A stretch of DNA of 64,000 nt from Vanessa cardui. Lineage: Eukaryota > Arthropoda > Insecta > Lepidoptera > Nymphalidae. The notes beneath the pieces are model-generated. The model did not search any database, had not been told where the DNA came from, and saw only the letters and a list, made by a program, of their open reading frames with translations. The position numbers and the translations under genes were made by a program. Where the stretch lies: assembly GCF_905220365.1 (NCBI RefSeq), contig NC_061128.1, positions 4,960,001-5,024,000 on the forward strand. Reading direction: 5' to 3'. Positions 61,680 to 64,000 of this stretch are shown here, one piece after another; the stretch's first letter is position 1; each line of letters starts with the position of its first letter.

Positions 61680-62420
61680 AGGTCAAAAGATCGTAACAGC
61701 TAACGTCAATGCATTGCGTAATGACAAAATGACGGATGAACGCGCGCTGAATCCGATACACTCTCGCTGAATACAAAAGTAATGTTTCGTTTGGCTACGA
61801 TGTTTCCACAACAAAAAAAATCAGCTTTCTTCGAAGATTTATGATCATGGCTATAAACCAGCCCGTGCGAATGGCGCTGAAAATTGCTATAAACTCATAT
61901 ATTTAGCGGTTTCGCAAACCGCCTCGGTTCTCAAGATTGTCACGATAAGTTTGGGATGAGCTGCGGTCTGTAACGCAATTTAGTACAAACAGTTTCCTAG
62001 CGACTGTAAATTATTACAAAACGTGTAACTGGGCCTATTATTGAATTACTCAATGCATTTACGACTTTTGACCCGTTTGAATAGATAGCATTAAATCTTA
62101 TAATCGGTTATTAAGCGAGCGTAAATCGTTATTAAGTGTTTATTATAGATACGTTTATCGGAAGGGTATCGTCGGAATAATTTAAAGCGAGTAAAGCGCG
62201 ATGAAGCGGCAGGCTGTAATTAGGTTTTGCACGTGCTTCTCGGTCGTGTTTTGGCTTTAGGTAATAACAAACAATCGTGTACAGTTCACGTAACTTATGA
62301 CCTCCATTACCGAATAGTTGTGTAACTGAAATAATGAAGCTAATTTTATTCGGAGACACCCGAAATCGGCATGTTAAGTTCGGTTTTGTAAGTGAAAATT
62401 TAAGGGTACATGTTAATCTT
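61680..62420. promoter_or_regulatory. Candidate regulatory block
   Basis: About 740 bp of higher-complexity, GC-richer DNA without microsatellites, repeats or a convincing frame, in otherwise AT-rich surroundings. It includes several TTTATAG/CTATAAA/TTTATGA motifs of the kind bound by posterior Hox proteins (61843, 61850, 61888 regions), and an ATTAATT-poor core. These motifs are short and common, so the regulatory call is inference from composition. Confidence 0.3.
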
Positions 62421-62424
62421 GTAA

Positions 62425-64000
62425 ATCTGAGGAAGATGAAAACCAGACGTCAGTGAACGATTCTGGTAAAATGGATGATTATATTCACAAATAGAAATAC
62501 GTTCTTATAGGCAAGTAAAAATTTGCGTTTCACGTCATAACAATTTAACATATAATCATTGAATCAATTTAGGACAAGAACTTCATAATACACAATATTA
62601 TTATTACATTGCTTAGTAAGTCATAACTTAATTATCGCCAATAATCTAATTGGCCGGTATTACCTCCCACCCAAATGACAGGATTATCATTCCCAGAACC
62701 CGCACAACTTCTTCCAAATTTCATTTATTGTTAAATTTAAATTCAATTAATATTCATATTATTTTAACGATGTTATATGTGTATATATATGATGCTTAAA
62801 TGATATTTTTTTCTATCGTATAAATATTTCGTGATGCAAGACGTTGACCTTGACTCGCCACCGCTGCACTGATGCGTATAACCGGCTCTTAATTTGCATG
62901 TTCAAAGAACATTTACCTATAATAAATTAGACGGTAGTATTCAATTAAGTTATTAGACATAGGCGCTATGATCGAAAACATACAGATATTAATACAGTTT
63001 AATATTGATTGCTTGATTTTATTTTTATATTCTTTATTTAAATTTTTGTAAATTTGAATTACGAATCGCACGATTAAAACCGAAAATAGCTAAATTATAA
63101 GGCATGTTATTTTGCATTCTTTGATAAAAAAGAAATTATATTATTATATATTAATTACAAAAAACTAAAAAAAGCAAAATGTAGTTAAGGATCAATAATT
63201 TAACTACTGCGCTGTGCCAAAGTTTCTTATTTTAATAGAATATAAAAAAAATACTTTCGGAGGAATTTTAAAATGATGCTTTATGCAAACCTACGTAGTT
63301 AAAACCCACTGCTACATAATATAAATCAATATGCTATATTTATAAAAGTATAATTTGAACCTAAAATCGATCCAATCGTAGTATTAAAAGCTTGAGTAAT
63401 CATCTGATGAGTAAGATGAGTTGAACGTGGTTACTTAGTACATAATAGTTTCGCATATGTGTGTGTGCGGACTCTTCCTTACAGGCTTAAGGCCAGTCTG
63501 GGAAGGGACCTCGAGAGTCGCTTATTAACCCGGTCAATACCGTCAGCAAGGCTTCTGATATAATACGAGCTGTATTGTAAACGATTCATACCATAAACAT
63601 TTTTCCAATATGATTAGCGATGAATATCAAAAATATTAAGGCGATTGCGGTTATACAATTATGTATGTGGTTATTTAATAATAGTTGGCAATACTTTTGT
63701 GGTTAATTCGATTTAACCCACTGTTTTGAAAGAGATTAGTTCTATATTATCTTTTTAAAAACAAATGTGAATCATCACATTCTATATTCTAGCGTCTTAG
63801 CTAAAATGATAAAAGAAAAAAGAATTTTAAATTCAACAACTCTGTATAAAGTCAATAGTTAATCATTAATCGAATTCCACGAAAGAGGTTGTATATATTT
63901 TTTTTATTTAAGTATAAATCCATAAAACTATAGCGGTTCTAAAATTAAAAAAAAAATGTTTCTATGAATGACGGTGACGCCTGTGAATGAAGATGATTTG
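62425..64000. other. AT-rich non-coding DNA to the window end
   Basis: No supported gene. A GC-richer block at 63470-63563 has an acceptor-like CTCTTCCTTACAG (ends 63484) followed by a 25-codon frame ending in TAA; it is described as a finding. The rest is unrecognised. Confidence 0.5.

Overview
This window looks like non-coding nuclear DNA from a butterfly or moth (Lepidoptera). It is very AT-rich, has no long open reading frame on either strand, and carries interspersed repeats I recognise as typical of lepidopteran genomes. The main one is a tRNA-headed SINE of about 300 bp (Metulj/HaSE2-like). Others are a second tRNA-like SINE, 3' ends of several non-LTR retrotransposons, and short elements bounded by CTAG. 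A nymphalid butterfly is a plausible guess, but species and locus cannot be fixed from the sequence.

Layout. 1-24 kb: LINE 3' ends (1-260, 13.4, 18.8 and 20.0 kb), SINEs (0.7, 1.0, 6.7, 12.1, 14.9, 17.6, 23.1 and 24.0 kb), an unnamed 200-bp repeat in two copies (461 and 22467), a 40-bp perfect hairpin (17254-17338), and a broken coding-like segment (20921-21253). 24-32.4 kb: a LINE tail with a recognisable ORF2 C-terminal piece (24.6-25.1 kb), another LINE tail (25.8 kb), a SINE with 15-bp target duplications (27.3 kb), a nested insertion (30.1-30.5 kb) and a minus-strand SINE (32.2 kb). 32.4-46 kb: mostly unique AT-rich DNA, with a GC-richer minus-strand segment at 38.45-38.85 kb (terminal exon or LINE end), old SINEs at 40.2 and 43.1 kb and a young one at 44.5 kb. 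46-52 kb: a promoter-like GC island with a possible splice donor (46.08-46.25 kb), then mostly unique DNA. 52-58.5 kb: LINE remnants, including a reverse-transcriptase C-terminus at 56.6-56.9 kb that ends in a 30-bp perfect foldback, and a young SINE at 58.2 kb. 59.1-59.7 kb: TA arrays inside a repeated cassette. 60-64 kb: a CTAG-type element, a 21-bp hairpin, a GC-richer ORF-free block at 61.7-62.4 kb that could be regulatory, and a small exon-like block at 63.48 kb.

No complete host gene can be supported. The window is best read as intergenic or long-intron DNA, possibly near a gene whose 5' exon lies at 46.1-46.24 kb. Nothing seen is a proven new system. The items most worth testing are the broken ORF at 20.9 kb, the perfect hairpins, the 46.1 kb promoter candidate and the 61.7-62.4 kb block.
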